Positions 26,412 through 35,327 of a stretch of 45,820 bases of DNA are shown here, piece by piece. Within the stretch, counting starts at the first letter, position 1; every line of letters begins with the position of its first letter. The position numbers and the translations under genes are program-made. The DNA is taken from the NCBI GenBank assembly GCA_027487555.1, contig JAIYDI010000006.1, forward strand, positions 1-45,820, read 5' to 3'. The notes beneath the pieces were generated by a model. That model did no database searches and was not told where the DNA came from. It saw only the letters and a list, made by a program, of their open reading frames with translations. Source of the DNA: Hyphomicrobiales bacterium (GTDB taxonomy: Bacteria > Pseudomonadota > Alphaproteobacteria > Rhizobiales > Devosiaceae).

Positions 26412-26439
26412 CCTCATGGTGAGCTTGTCGAACCACGAG
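26412..26439 (+). repeat. 28-base dispersed repeat, copy A
   Basis: This 28-base stretch, starting CCTCATGGTGAGCTTG and ending GAACCACGAG, is present as an exact reverse complement at 40897-40924, 14.5 kb away. Both copies are intergenic. Similar segments are frequent in intergenic DNA of some alphaproteobacteria, from memory. Confidence 0.85.
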
Positions 26440-26464
26440 CAACCGACTCATAAGCACGCGTCGT

Positions 26465-27475
26465 TCAAAGCCCTACGAATTCGCCCGCGAGGAAATATTC
26501 CCTGCCGTTCATGCCGGTCTTGAAGCTGACGAAACCCTTGTCGGCGACAATGCCACCCACATCATAGCTCTGGCAGCCCAATCGCTGCATTTCCCTGATC
26601 GCGCCCCAGGTGATGGCATTGCCGGCCTTCACCTGGCGGCCCGCCTCGCCGAACCACGCAACGATCGAGTCTGCCGTTGTGCCGAATTTCAGCATGACGA
26701 GGCCGGCGACCTTCTCGTTGCCATGCTCGGCGATGAGCAGCACGCAATCGCTACCCGAGCGGGCCTTGAGGCTCCGCAGGAATTCCTCGCCATGCCCGGA
26801 AAAGCCCTTGTCCGCCATGTTCCCGAGGTGCCGGGCCACCATCCAGCTATAGTCGGCCGGGTCATCGGTAACCCGCACGGTGACCCCGGCCTTGTCGGCC
26901 GCTCGGATCGCCTTGCGCCACCGGTGCTCGAAGCTGTCGAAGACCTGTTCGATGGGCTGCGTCAGGTCGAGCCGGGCCGACCCCCAGCCGCTACCCCTGC
27001 GCCGGAAGAAACCGGCCTTGCGCAGGATAGCGAGGTTTTCTTGCGAATCTTCGAGCGCAGGCGCGATGAGCAGGAGCCCGAGGCCACTCAGCCCCCAGCG
27101 GCGGCGAATGGCGCGATAGATGGCAATCAGCAGGTCGGCGGGAGCATCGGGCACGAGCAGCATCGGGCCACGGTTGATGCGCGTGACGATACGAAGGCCC
27201 AGCACGCGCTTTTCGACGGCCTGTACCAGCGCCACCGGGCGGCCGTCGATGGACAGAACCTGCCGACTGACGCTCCAGCCGTTTTCGGCCTTCGCCGCGC
27301 CATAGCCGAAGGCCTGTACGCTATGGGCGCGGTCGGTCTTGGACAGCAAGCTGTTCCAGCGCTCCGCGTCCGCGACGCCCTCGAAAGTCACCCGAACCCG
27401 TTTGCCGACACGGCTCCACAGGGCCTCTGGACGCGCTTCCGGTTCGAGGGAGGTATCGTGGCTGAGGTCGAGCAT
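26465..27475 (-). CDS. FemAB/GNAT-like acyltransferase
   Basis: 336 residues with two GNAT-like halves, as in FemX-type peptidyltransferases and related acetyltransferases. Segments HRWRKAIRAADKAGVTVRV and WFGEAGRQVKAGNAITWGAIREMQRLGCQSYDVGG resemble the family's C-terminal half, where an aminoacyl or acyl donor is used. No membrane segment is seen, so it is likely cytosolic. It lies 87 bases downstream of mutY on the same strand. Substrate unknown; a role in cell-wall peptide or lipid modification is possible but unproven. Confidence 0.72.
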   Translation of the reverse strand: MLDLSHDTSLEPEARPEALWSRVGKRVRVTFEGVADAERWNSLLSKTDRAHSVQAFGYGAAKAENGWSVSRQVLSIDGRPVALVQAVEKRVLGLRIVTRINRGPMLLVPDAPADLLIAIYRAIRRRWGLSGLGLLLIAPALEDSQENLAILRKAGFFRRRGSGWGSARLDLTQPIEQVFDSFEHRWRKAIRAADKAGVTVRVTDDPADYSWMVARHLGNMADKGFSGHGEEFLRSLKARSGSDCVLLIAEHGNEKVAGLVMLKFGTTADSIVAWFGEAGRQVKAGNAITWGAIREMQRLGCQSYDVGGIVADKGFVSFKTGMNGREYFLAGEFVGL

Positions 27476-27562
27476 GGGCGTTTACCGATCGTTCACCATA
27501 GCTCTAGCGCCCGTCGCCCCTCCCCGGCCAACCGAAACCGGCGATATAGTAAACTCCGGCGT

Positions 27563-28615
27563 CTACCCGAGCCCGGCCACAGCCAGCACCTTGCGATACA
27601 GGCTGGGCAGCGCCTCGGCGCCGAGTTCCGAAGGGGCCGCCCACCAGCCGTCGGACAGCCTTTGCAGGTCGCGCGTCACTGTCGTCCAGACGTCGAGTTC
27701 CAAGCGAAAATGCGTGAATATGTGCGTTACATGCCCGGCCTTCCGCCAGTCAGACACGAAAGGCGGCGCCATATCGCGATTATCGCCGGTCCAGTCGCTG
27801 CCCGGCACCTCGGTCATCTTCGCGAGCAGGCCCTTGTCGGGCCGGGCGCGCAGATAGACATCGCCTGCCGCATCGCGAATGACGAAGGCATGGCCATGCC
27901 GGACCGGGCGCTCGGCCTTTGCCGGCTTCACTGGAAGCTTCAGCGGATCGTTCATCGTGCCGGCGCAACCCGGCTGCAGCGGACAAAGCATGCAGAGCGC
28001 GGCGCGCGGTGCGCAGATGGTCGCGCCCAGATCCATCAGCGCCTGCGCGAAGTCGCCGGACCGCGCGGGGACCGAAGCCTGCACCAGGGCCCGGACCACG
28101 TCCTTGGCATCGCGGACCGGCACCGGCAGCGCAAGATAGCGCGCCGCAACGCGGTCGACATTGCCATCCACGACCGCAACGCGCTCGTCTGCGGCAATCG
28201 CCGCGACAGCGGCGGCTGTATAAGGGCCGATGCCCGGCAACGCCAGAAGTTCCGCATGCGAGGTGGGGAAGCGCCCGCCATGGCGCTCCACCACGGCCAC
28301 AGCGCAGGCATGCAGGTTCCGGGCGCGGGCGTAGTACCCCAGACCCGCCCATTCGACGAGCACGGCATCGATGGGCGCCGCCGCAAGATCGGCCACTGTC
28401 GGCCAGAGCGACAGGAAGCGCCGGTAGTAATTGACCACGGCGGCGACAGTGGTCTGCTGCAGCATCACCTCGCTGAGCCAGACCCGATACGGGTCGGGCT
28501 TCACACCCAGCGCCCGGTCGGCCGGGGATATGCGCCAGGGCAGATCGCGCGCGTGCCTGTCGTACCAAAGCAGAACGGCCTCGGCATCCAGCGGCTGCGG
28601 AATGGAATGGGACAT
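27563..28615 (-). CDS. mutY: A/G-specific adenine DNA glycosylase
   Basis: 350-residue enzyme that removes adenine mispaired with 8-oxoguanine. Catalytic Glu49 is in WLSEVMLQQTTV, the helix-hairpin-helix is LPGIGPYTAAAVAAIA, and the catalytic Asp is in VVDGNVDRV. The [4Fe-4S] ligands follow CX6CX2CX5C in CAPRAALCMLCPLQPGC. A NUDIX-like C-terminal domain includes FTHFRLELDVW. ATG 28615 (MSHSIPQPLD) gives the normal length. It is divergent from the DUF721 gene. Confidence 0.96.
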   Translation of the reverse strand: MSHSIPQPLDAEAVLLWYDRHARDLPWRISPADRALGVKPDPYRVWLSEVMLQQTTVAAVVNYYRRFLSLWPTVADLAAAPIDAVLVEWAGLGYYARARNLHACAVAVVERHGGRFPTSHAELLALPGIGPYTAAAVAAIAADERVAVVDGNVDRVAARYLALPVPVRDAKDVVRALVQASVPARSGDFAQALMDLGATICAPRAALCMLCPLQPGCAGTMNDPLKLPVKPAKAERPVRHGHAFVIRDAAGDVYLRARPDKGLLAKMTEVPGSDWTGDNRDMAPPFVSDWRKAGHVTHIFTHFRLELDVWTTVTRDLQRLSDGWWAAPSELGAEALPSLYRKVLAVAGLG

Positions 28616-28710
28616 CTGACGGGAGCACTCGGATATGGTATGGAGCAGGCGCGCGCCCCGACGTGATCGCTTGTCGCGCAGCCGATGACAAGTCGAGCCA
28701 GAAAGTTGTG

Positions 28711-29238
28711 ATGGCCGAGCCACAGGACAAGAAGCCGAAGCGCGAGAAGCTGCCGGAGCCCAGGCGGCTCAACCGCGCGGTTGCGGTGAGCGAGGCGCTC
28801 GGCCGGGCCCTCGATCCGGCGCTGAAGAAACGCGGCTTCGCGAGCCGCGACCTGCTGCAGCACTGGGCGGTGATTGCGCCCGAGCCCTATGGCCGCATCA
28901 GCCGACCGGAAAAGCTCAGCTGGCCGCGGGGTGAACGCGGCGCCGGTGGCGCGGTGCTGCATCTGTGCTGCCATCCCGGCCACGCCCTTACCCTCAGCCA
29001 CGAGGGCGACAGGGTTGCGCAGGCGATCAACCGGTATTTCGGCTATGTGCTGGTCGACGCCGTGCGCCTCAGCGCCGCGCCATTCCTCGCCGAGGCCCCG
29101 AAAAAGCCCGGCCCGCGGGTTGCGCCACCCGAGCGCGCCGCCGCCATAGCGCAGCAGGTCAGCAGCATCGAGGACGAGGCCCTGCGCGAGGCGCTTGCGG
29201 GCCTTGGCCGGGCCATCGCTGCCCGCCGCGATGGCTGA
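28711..29238 (+). CDS. DUF721 (DciA-like) protein
   Basis: 175 residues. A charged N-terminal stretch precedes a DUF721 domain with LLQHWAVIAPEPYGRIS, LTLSHEGDRVAQAINRYFGYVLVDAVRLS. DciA is the ancestral loader of the DnaB helicase in many bacteria, and alphaproteobacteria use this family, so a replication-initiation role is likely. The start is uncertain: ATG 28711 is used, but GTG at 28708 or 28663 is possible. It is divergent from mutY and precedes the dsbA-like gene, a common alphaproteobacterial arrangement. Confidence 0.82.
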   Translation: MAEPQDKKPKREKLPEPRRLNRAVAVSEALGRALDPALKKRGFASRDLLQHWAVIAPEPYGRISRPEKLSWPRGERGAGGAVLHLCCHPGHALTLSHEGDRVAQAINRYFGYVLVDAVRLSAAPFLAEAPKKPGPRVAPPERAAAIAQQVSSIEDEALREALAGLGRAIAARRDG

Positions 29239-29259
29239 TTTCTTCCAACCTCTCCAATT

Positions 29260-29277
29260 GTTCATCCCGGGGTGAAC
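29260..29277. promoter_or_regulatory. 18-base palindrome upstream of the dsbA-like gene
   Basis: GTTCATCCCGGGGTGAAC is a palindrome with a single T-G exception at one pair. It directly abuts a possible -35 box and lies 61 bases before the ATG. It could be an operator; the protein is unknown. Confidence 0.45.
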
Positions 29278-29307
29278 TTGCGGGGAGTACAAGCAACCCG
29301 TTATACG
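29278..29307 (+). promoter_or_regulatory. Possible promoter of the dsbA-like gene
   Basis: TTGCGG (29278-29283) and TATACG (29302-29307) are separated by 18 bases, a fair sigma-70-type match. The 5' leader to ATG 29339 would be about 25 bases. Confidence 0.35.
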
Positions 29308-29338
29308 GCTTCCAACGCCTGTTTTTCGGAGACCTCGC

Positions 29339-30031
29339 ATGGCCAACCGCCGCAACATCATCCTCGGAGCCGGTGCCGCTGGCATCGTCGCCATCGGCGC
29401 AGGAGCATATTTCCTCTCCGGCAAGACCGAGACCGCAACCGCCGTGGAAGGCGCAGCCCCGCCGCCGGCCCCGGGCGCAACTTTCGATCCCGCCAAGCTG
29501 ATGGCGCCCGCCGGTGGCTTCAAGGACCACATCATGGGCGACGCCGCCTCCAAGGTGGTGATGATCGAGTACCTGTCGCCGACTTGCTCGCATTGTGCGG
29601 CCTTTGCCAACAATGTCTTCCCGCAACTGAAGGCCGAGTATATCGACACCAAGAAGATCGCGTTTGTACCCCGCCCGTTCATGCGCAACGTGCTCGACGC
29701 GGTGGTCTTCCTGCTGGCCGACGCTGCAGGCGACGCGAAGTATCACGACGTGATCGATGCCTTCTTCAAGACGCAGGAGCAGTGGGCCGCATCGCAGACG
29801 CCGAACGACGCGATGTTCGCGGTCGCGCAACAGCTCGGGTTCACCAAGGAAAGCTTCGACGCGGCCTTGACGAATCAGACCCTGTTCGACGCACTCGAGA
29901 AAGTGAAGGATCAGGCCCTCAACGAGTTCAAGCTGCAGGGCACCCCGACTTTCTACGTCAATGGGAAAATGCTCGACGGGGAAAAGACGCTTGACGCGCT
30001 CAAGGCAGAGATCGATCCGCTGCTCGCCTGA
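29339..30031 (+). CDS. DsbA-family thiol oxidoreductase
   Basis: 230 residues. The N-terminus (ANRRNIILGAGAAGIVAIGAGAYFL) is a signal anchor with a twin arginine, so it is exported. The thioredoxin-fold domain has Cys83-Ser-His-Cys86 in SPTCSHCAAF and the cis-proline loop LQGTPTFYVNG. It is likely periplasmic and acts on thiols of exported proteins; disulfide oxidase or reductase direction is not determined. It stands between the DUF721 gene and smc, as in many relatives. Confidence 0.9.
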   Translation: MANRRNIILGAGAAGIVAIGAGAYFLSGKTETATAVEGAAPPPAPGATFDPAKLMAPAGGFKDHIMGDAASKVVMIEYLSPTCSHCAAFANNVFPQLKAEYIDTKKIAFVPRPFMRNVLDAVVFLLADAAGDAKYHDVIDAFFKTQEQWAASQTPNDAMFAVAQQLGFTKESFDAALTNQTLFDALEKVKDQALNEFKLQGTPTFYVNGKMLDGEKTLDALKAEIDPLLA

Positions 30032-30070
30032 CGCCCTGCCGACCGCCTCTGATGCAAGTGGAGGCGCGCG

Positions 30071-33000
30071 ATGAAGTTCACGCGCCTCCGGCTTACCGGC
30101 TTCAAGTCCTTTTCGGACCCCACCGAGCTCTTGCTCGAACCCGGCCTCTCCGGCGTGGTGGGGCCGAATGGTTGCGGCAAATCCAACCTCGTCGAAGCCC
30201 TGCGCTGGGTGATGGGTGAAAGCTCATACAAGGCAATGCGCGCCTCGGGCATGGATGACGTGATCTTTTCCGGCTCGGGCAGCCGGCCGTCGCGCAATAC
30301 GGCCGAAGTCACGCTGGTGCTCGACAATTCCGACCGCACCGCCCCCGCGCCGCTCAACAATGCCGATGTGCTGGAAGTCACGCGCCGCATCGAGCGCGAG
30401 GCGGGCTCGGTCTATCGCATCAATGGCAAGGAAGTGCGCGCGCGCGACGTGCAGCTGCTGTTTGCCGACGCCTCGACCGGCGCGCATTCCCCCGCCCTTG
30501 TGCGGCAGGGGCAGATCGGCGAGCTGATTGCGGCGAAACCGCAGCAGCGCCGCGCCTTGCTCGAAGAAGCCGCGGGGATTTCCGGCCTCCATTCGCGCCG
30601 GCACGAGGCGGAACTGCGGCTGCGCGCCGCCGAGCAGAATCTCGAACGCGTCGACGACATCATCGCCGAAGTCGAGCGGCAGCTCGACACGCTCAGACGG
30701 CAGGCCCGGCTCGCCATCAAGTATCGCGGGCTATCCGCCGATATCCGCAAGGCCGAGGCGACGCTGTTCCACCTGCGCTGGGTAGCGGCACGCTTTCAGG
30801 AAAAAGACGCAGAGGCCGGACAGGCCAAGCTGCTGCGCGAATTGGCCGATGCGCAACATCTCGAACTCGAGGCGCAGAAGGTGCTGTTCCTCGCAAGCAA
30901 GGCCGTCGACCCCCTGCGCGAGGCTGAGGCACGGGCCGGGGCCGCGTTGCAGCGCGTCCGCATCCTTGCCGAACAGCTGGAAGACGAGGCACGCCGCGCC
31001 GAGGCCCGGCAGCGTGAACTCGCCGAGCGCGTGCGGCAGACCGAAGGCGATATCGCCCGGGAGACACAACTCGCCACAGATACAATCGAAACGCTCGACC
31101 GGATGGTCACCGAGGTCGAGCAGCTCACCGTGGAGACCGAGGAGGCCGAAGGGGTGCTCGACACCCTGCGTCAGGATGCCGACACGGCTCGCCTCGCGGT
31201 GTCACAAGCCGATGCCGCCGTCCGCGCCGCCGCGGCCGGCCTCGCCGAGCAGCGCGCCAAGCGCAATGCGGCCGAGCGCGGCCTTGCCGAGGCAAGCGCC
31301 CGTGTCGCCCGCGCCGAGGCGCAATTGCGCGACGCGGTGGGTGAACTCGATACACTGGCCCAACGCATGGCGGCCGACCACGACCTCACCCCGCTCCGCG
31401 ACGCGGTCGCAAGCACGGAGCGGCAGGTCAGCGCATGCGAATCGGCGACGCGTATGGCCGAGCTGGCGACCCTGGCAGCCCATACCGCGCTTGACGCGAC
31501 CCGACCGGAGATCCAGCGGCTCGAAACCCAGGTCAGCCGGCTCGAAGGCGAAGCGCAAAGCCTGACCCGGATCCTGAATGCCGGCGGCACGAGGCGCTTC
31601 CCCGCCATTGTCGACAGCCTCGTGGTCGACAAGGGCTATGAGAAGGCGCTGGGCGCGGCGCTTGGAGACGACCTCGACGCCGGGACCGACCCCCGCGCCC
31701 CGATCCATTGGACGACGCAGGTGCCTGGCGATGACCCCGCCCTGCCCGCCGGCGCCGAGCCGCTCAGCTTCCATGTGAGCGGCAACCCGCTGCTCGCCCG
31801 CCGCCTTGCCCAGATCGGCATTGTCACCGCACAGGATGCGCCGGCGCTCGTTGCACTGCTGCGTCCCGGACAGCGCCTCGTGACCCTCGATGGCGGGCTG
31901 TGGCGCTGGGACGGGCTGGTCGCAGCGGCCGATGCCCCCACCGCAGCGGCCGAGCGGCTGCGCCAGCGCAATCGACTTGCTGAAATCGAGTTGGAACTGG
32001 CGGAGGCCCGGGCCGAGCGCAATCGTCGCCGCGCCGATGCCGCGACCCTGACCGAGGAACTCGAAGCAACCCGGGGCCGCGAGCGCGCCGCACGCGATGC
32101 GAACCGACAGGCGGGGCTCGCGCTCGGCGCCGCCCGACAGGAGCTCGAACGCGCCGCGCGCGCGCGCACCGAGATCGCCGCGCGCCATACCGCACTCAAG
32201 GAGACCCGAACACGCCTCGACCAGGGCGTGGCCGAAGCAAATGCCGCCGAAGCCGACGCGCAACGGCGCCTCGATACACTCTCCGACGACAGCGTGCAGA
32301 GCAGTACCCTTGCCCGTCTCGAAGCCGAACTGAAATCGGCCCGTGACCGCGAATCGCAGATCCGCATGTCGCTTGGACAGGTCGAGGCCGCCAGCCGTCT
32401 TCGCGCCGGCCGGATTGCCCAGCTCGCCGCCGAACGGATCGCCGCCGAACGGCGCCGCGAAGGCGCAGCAAGCCAGCTCGCCACGCTTGAAAGCCGCCTC
32501 GCCGAAATCCGTGCACAGCTCGGCGGCTTCGATGCGACCCCGGAAAGCTTTGACGCGCGGCGGGAGGCGCTGCTCGGCCAGATCGCCTCGGCCGCACTTG
32601 CGCACCAGGCTGCCGTCGATACGCTTGCCGCGGCCGAAACCCGCCAGCGCGAGGCCGATCGCGCCCAGCGCCTCGCCGCCGACGGCCTTGCCGGCCTCCG
32701 CGCCGAAGCCGCCCGCGTCGAAGAGCGGATCAAGGGCTTCATCGCCCAGCGCCAGCAAATCGAGGGCCTGGTGATCGAGACGCTTGGCATTTCGGCAAGC
32801 CAGACGGCTGCAGCCGCCGGCATCCGTCCCGAACATGCCCTGCCGCAGCAGCCACAGGTCGAAACCCAGCTCGAGCGCCTCAAGGCGGAACGCGAGCGAC
32901 TTGGGGGCGTCAACCTCGGCGCCGAGCGCGAAGCCGAGGAGACACGCGAAAAGCTCGACCTGATGGTGAAGGATCGCGATGACCTGATCGGCGCCATCAG

Positions 33001-33529
33001 CAAACTGCGCACCGGCATACAGAGCCTCAACCGCGAGGGGCGCGCGCGGCTCTCGGAGGCCTTCGAGAAGGTCAACGGCTATTTCCAGGAGCTGTTCACC
33101 TCGCTCTTCGGTGGCGGCACGGCCGAACTGCAGTTCGTCGAAAGCGAGGATCCGCTTGAGGCCGGGCTCGAGATCATCGCGCGACCGCCCGGCAAGAAGC
33201 CAACGACGATGACGTTGCTCTCGGGGGGCGAGCAGGCGCTGACCGCCATGAGCCTGATCTTCGCGGTATTCCTCACCAATCCCGCACCGATCTGCGTGCT
33301 GGACGAGGTGGATGCGCCACTCGACGACCACAATGTCGAGCGCTTCTGCAACCTGCTCGACATGATGACGGAGCGGACCGAAACCCGCTTCCTCGTCATT
33401 ACCCACAACCCGATCACCATGGCGCGCGTCGACCGGTTGTTCGGTGTGACAATGGCCGAACGCGGGGTCAGTCAACTGGTGTCGGTCGACCTGGTGGCCG
33501 CCGAAGCCGCAGTCCGGCAGGCGAGTTGA
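30071..33529 (+). CDS. smc: Chromosome segregation protein SMC
   Basis: 1152-residue SMC ATPase that organises and helps segregate the chromosome with ScpA/ScpB. Walker A GPNGCGKSN is at residues 31-39. Long coiled coils (about residues 170-500 and 650-1000) flank a hinge near 510-640, and the head is closed by LLSGGEQALTAMSL and the Walker B ICVLDEVDAPLDDHNVERF. Length is normal. The 757-residue frame on the other strand is a shadow of the high-G+C codon use. It starts 39 bases after the dsbA-like gene. Confidence 0.96.
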   Translation: MKFTRLRLTGFKSFSDPTELLLEPGLSGVVGPNGCGKSNLVEALRWVMGESSYKAMRASGMDDVIFSGSGSRPSRNTAEVTLVLDNSDRTAPAPLNNADVLEVTRRIEREAGSVYRINGKEVRARDVQLLFADASTGAHSPALVRQGQIGELIAAKPQQRRALLEEAAGISGLHSRRHEAELRLRAAEQNLERVDDIIAEVERQLDTLRRQARLAIKYRGLSADIRKAEATLFHLRWVAARFQEKDAEAGQAKLLRELADAQHLELEAQKVLFLASKAVDPLREAEARAGAALQRVRILAEQLEDEARRAEARQRELAERVRQTEGDIARETQLATDTIETLDRMVTEVEQLTVETEEAEGVLDTLRQDADTARLAVSQADAAVRAAAAGLAEQRAKRNAAERGLAEASARVARAEAQLRDAVGELDTLAQRMAADHDLTPLRDAVASTERQVSACESATRMAELATLAAHTALDATRPEIQRLETQVSRLEGEAQSLTRILNAGGTRRFPAIVDSLVVDKGYEKALGAALGDDLDAGTDPRAPIHWTTQVPGDDPALPAGAEPLSFHVSGNPLLARRLAQIGIVTAQDAPALVALLRPGQRLVTLDGGLWRWDGLVAAADAPTAAAERLRQRNRLAEIELELAEARAERNRRRADAATLTEELEATRGRERAARDANRQAGLALGAARQELERAARARTEIAARHTALKETRTRLDQGVAEANAAEADAQRRLDTLSDDSVQSSTLARLEAELKSARDRESQIRMSLGQVEAASRLRAGRIAQLAAERIAAERRREGAASQLATLESRLAEIRAQLGGFDATPESFDARREALLGQIASAALAHQAAVDTLAAAETRQREADRAQRLAADGLAGLRAEAARVEERIKGFIAQRQQIEGLVIETLGISASQTAAAAGIRPEHALPQQPQVETQLERLKAERERLGGVNLGAEREAEETREKLDLMVKDRDDLIGAISKLRTGIQSLNREGRARLSEAFEKVNGYFQELFTSLFGGGTAELQFVESEDPLEAGLEIIARPPGKKPTTMTLLSGGEQALTAMSLIFAVFLTNPAPICVLDEVDAPLDDHNVERFCNLLDMMTERTETRFLVITHNPITMARVDRLFGVTMAERGVSQLVSVDLVAAEAAVRQAS

Positions 33530-33674
33530 TCGCCGCTTTCGCCGGCTTGGTTAAGAAGGAACTTGACCGCGCTAGGCAGGATTCCCCAACATGGGGTGGA
33601 TGACTGAATGTCACACCTTTGCCCACTTCATAAAACCGTTGCAATTACAATGACTTACAACCTTGTTCATAGCC

Positions 33675-33703
33675 TTGACACCATTTCGCCTCACCACTAT
33701 GGT
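33675..33703 (+). promoter_or_regulatory. Promoter of the F0 ATP synthase operon
   Basis: TTGACA (33675-33680) is a perfect -35 hexamer. TATGGT (33698-33703) follows after a 17-base spacer and matches four of six -10 positions. It lies about 60 bases before atpI in the 233-base gap after smc. Confidence 0.75.
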
Positions 33704-33762
33704 GCGCCCGACTTAAAGGGGCTTGTCGCGTTTTTTCGCTCTTGGACGTCAGGGAGGGCGGC

Positions 33763-34152
33763 ATGAACAAACCGCTGGGTCCCGGACCGTCCTCGGATCG
33801 GGAACAAACAAGCTCGTTGACGGCTGACCTTCAGGCACGTATCGCACGCGCCAAAAGCAGCCACGAGGCAGCCGAAAGCGCCAAGGCGCCATCGGCGCAG
33901 CGGGACATGTCCGGAATGGGTCGCGGCTTGCGGCTTGGTTCGGAATTTCTCGCAGCAATACTGGTGGGGGCGGTACTCGGTTACCTGCTCGACCAGGGCT
34001 TGGGGACGACTCCCTGGCTCATGCTGGTGATGCTGATCATCGGCTTTGCCGCAGGCGTGCTGAACGTGGTTCGTACCACGGCGGAAATGAACAGGGCGGC
34101 TTCGCCGTCACCGGATGCCAGTGGCAGCCGTAAAGACGAACAGGACGAGTAA
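33763..34152 (+). CDS. atpI: F0F1 ATP synthase assembly protein AtpI
   Basis: 129-residue small membrane protein. A polar N-terminal half is followed by two membrane spans ([20 protein letters not shown] and [20 protein letters not shown]), the AtpI/AtpZ-family pattern. ATG 33763 has GGGAGGG just upstream; the TTG seven codons earlier is rejected. It helps assemble the c-ring or transports magnesium, depending on the system. First gene of the F0 operon; atpB starts 25 bases downstream. Confidence 0.85.
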   Translation: MNKPLGPGPSSDREQTSSLTADLQARIARAKSSHEAAESAKAPSAQRDMSGMGRGLRLGSEFLAAILVGAVLGYLLDQGLGTTPWLMLVMLIIGFAAGVLNVVRTTAEMNRAASPSPDASGSRKDEQDE

Positions 34153-34177
34153 AGGCGCTAGCCTTAGAGGAACAAAG

Positions 34178-34933
34178 TTGGCCGATCCGAATAAAGTCGA
34201 CCCAATCCACCAGTTCGAGATCAAAGACATCTTCTCGCTTGGCGAGAATGGTCCGGCGCTCACCAATTCTGCCCTGTTCATGATCGTGGCGGTCGTCCTG
34301 ATCGTCGGCTATCTGATCCTTTCAACGCAGAAGCGTGCATTGGTGCCGAACCGCGTGCAACTCGTGAGCGAGATCCTCTACGAGTTCGTAGCCGGCATGG
34401 TGACGAACGCTGCCGGCAAGGCCGGCATGAAGTTCTTCCCCTTCGTGTTTTCGCTGTTCATGTTCGTGCTGGTGGCAAACCTGCTCGGCATGGTCCCGTT
34501 CTTCTTTACCTTCACCAGCCATATCATCGTCACCTTCGCGCTGGCGATGCTGGTGTTCGTGACGGTGATCGTCTACGGGTTCTACAAGAACGGCTGGAAG
34601 TTCCTGAAACTCTTCGTACCATCCGGTGTGCCTGGCTATATCCTGCCGCTCATCGTGCTCATCGAAGTTGTTTCCTTCCTGTCCCGGCCGATTTCGCTCA
34701 GCGTGCGACTGTTCGCCAACATCCTCGCCGGGCACATCACCCTCAAGGTGTTTTCCGGGTTCGTCGTCACCATGGGTTCGCTCGGCTTTCTCGGCTGGCT
34801 CGGAGCGCTGCTGCCGCTCACAATGGCGGTCGGTGTGACAGCGCTCGAGTTCCTGGTCGCGGTGCTGCAGGCCTATGTGTTCGCCCTGCTCACGTCGATG
34901 TACCTCAACGACGCGATCCACCCGGGTCACTGA
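34178..34933 (+). CDS. atpB: ATP synthase F0 subunit a
   Basis: 251-residue proton-channel subunit. The essential arginine is in [14 protein letters not shown], and the last helices include [25 protein letters not shown]. The likely start is TTG 34178 (giving [13 protein letters not shown]), because AGAGGA lies six bases upstream; the longer ATG start overlaps atpI and would add 21 polar residues. Second gene of the F0 operon. Confidence 0.95.
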   Translation: MADPNKVDPIHQFEIKDIFSLGENGPALTNSALFMIVAVVLIVGYLILSTQKRALVPNRVQLVSEILYEFVAGMVTNAAGKAGMKFFPFVFSLFMFVLVANLLGMVPFFFTFTSHIIVTFALAMLVFVTVIVYGFYKNGWKFLKLFVPSGVPGYILPLIVLIEVVSFLSRPISLSVRLFANILAGHITLKVFSGFVVTMGSLGFLGWLGALLPLTMAVGVTALEFLVAVLQAYVFALLTSMYLNDAIHPGH

Positions 34934-35007
34934 TCCCCCATCGTCGGCGGTCGCGGTGATCGTCCGACAAGTCAACCAGCAGCAAGAAGCTGCCAAGGAG
35001 TAGTCAA

Positions 35008-35235
35008 ATGGAAGCTGAAGCCGCAAAGTTCATTGGTGCGGGTATTGCCTGTTTCGGTATGGCCGGCGCCGCAATCGGCGTGGCGAACATCTTCTCGAGC
35101 TTCCTGTCGGGCGCGCTGCGCAACCCGGCCGCCGCTGCAAGCCAGGCCGGTAACCTGATCTTCGGCTTCGCCGTGACCGAAGCTCTGGGCATCTTCTCGT
35201 TCCTCGTCGCCCTGCTGCTGCTGTTCGTGGTCTGA
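35008..35235 (+). CDS. atpE: ATP synthase F0 subunit c
   Basis: 75-residue hairpin of two membrane helices that makes the rotor ring. The polar loop is RNPAAA, and the proton-binding carboxylate is Glu58 in [10 protein letters not shown]. The first helix has [24 protein letters not shown] lies just before the ATG. Third gene of the operon. Confidence 0.96.
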   Translation: MEAEAAKFIGAGIACFGMAGAAIGVANIFSSFLSGALRNPAAAASQAGNLIFGFAVTEALGIFSFLVALLLLFVV

Positions 35236-35327
35236 TCGACCGAACGAGCTGGCCTCGGCCGGCATATTGTGTCCCGCAGGCTCCGGATGACGTATCCGGG
35301 GCCGGTGTGGCCTAGAAGGGTATTGAG

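Noticed and set aside
31202..33475. 757-residue open frame antisense to smc
   Set aside because: It is the complement of a well-supported SMC gene. Long antisense frames are expected in high-G+C DNA, and its product has no recognisable domain.
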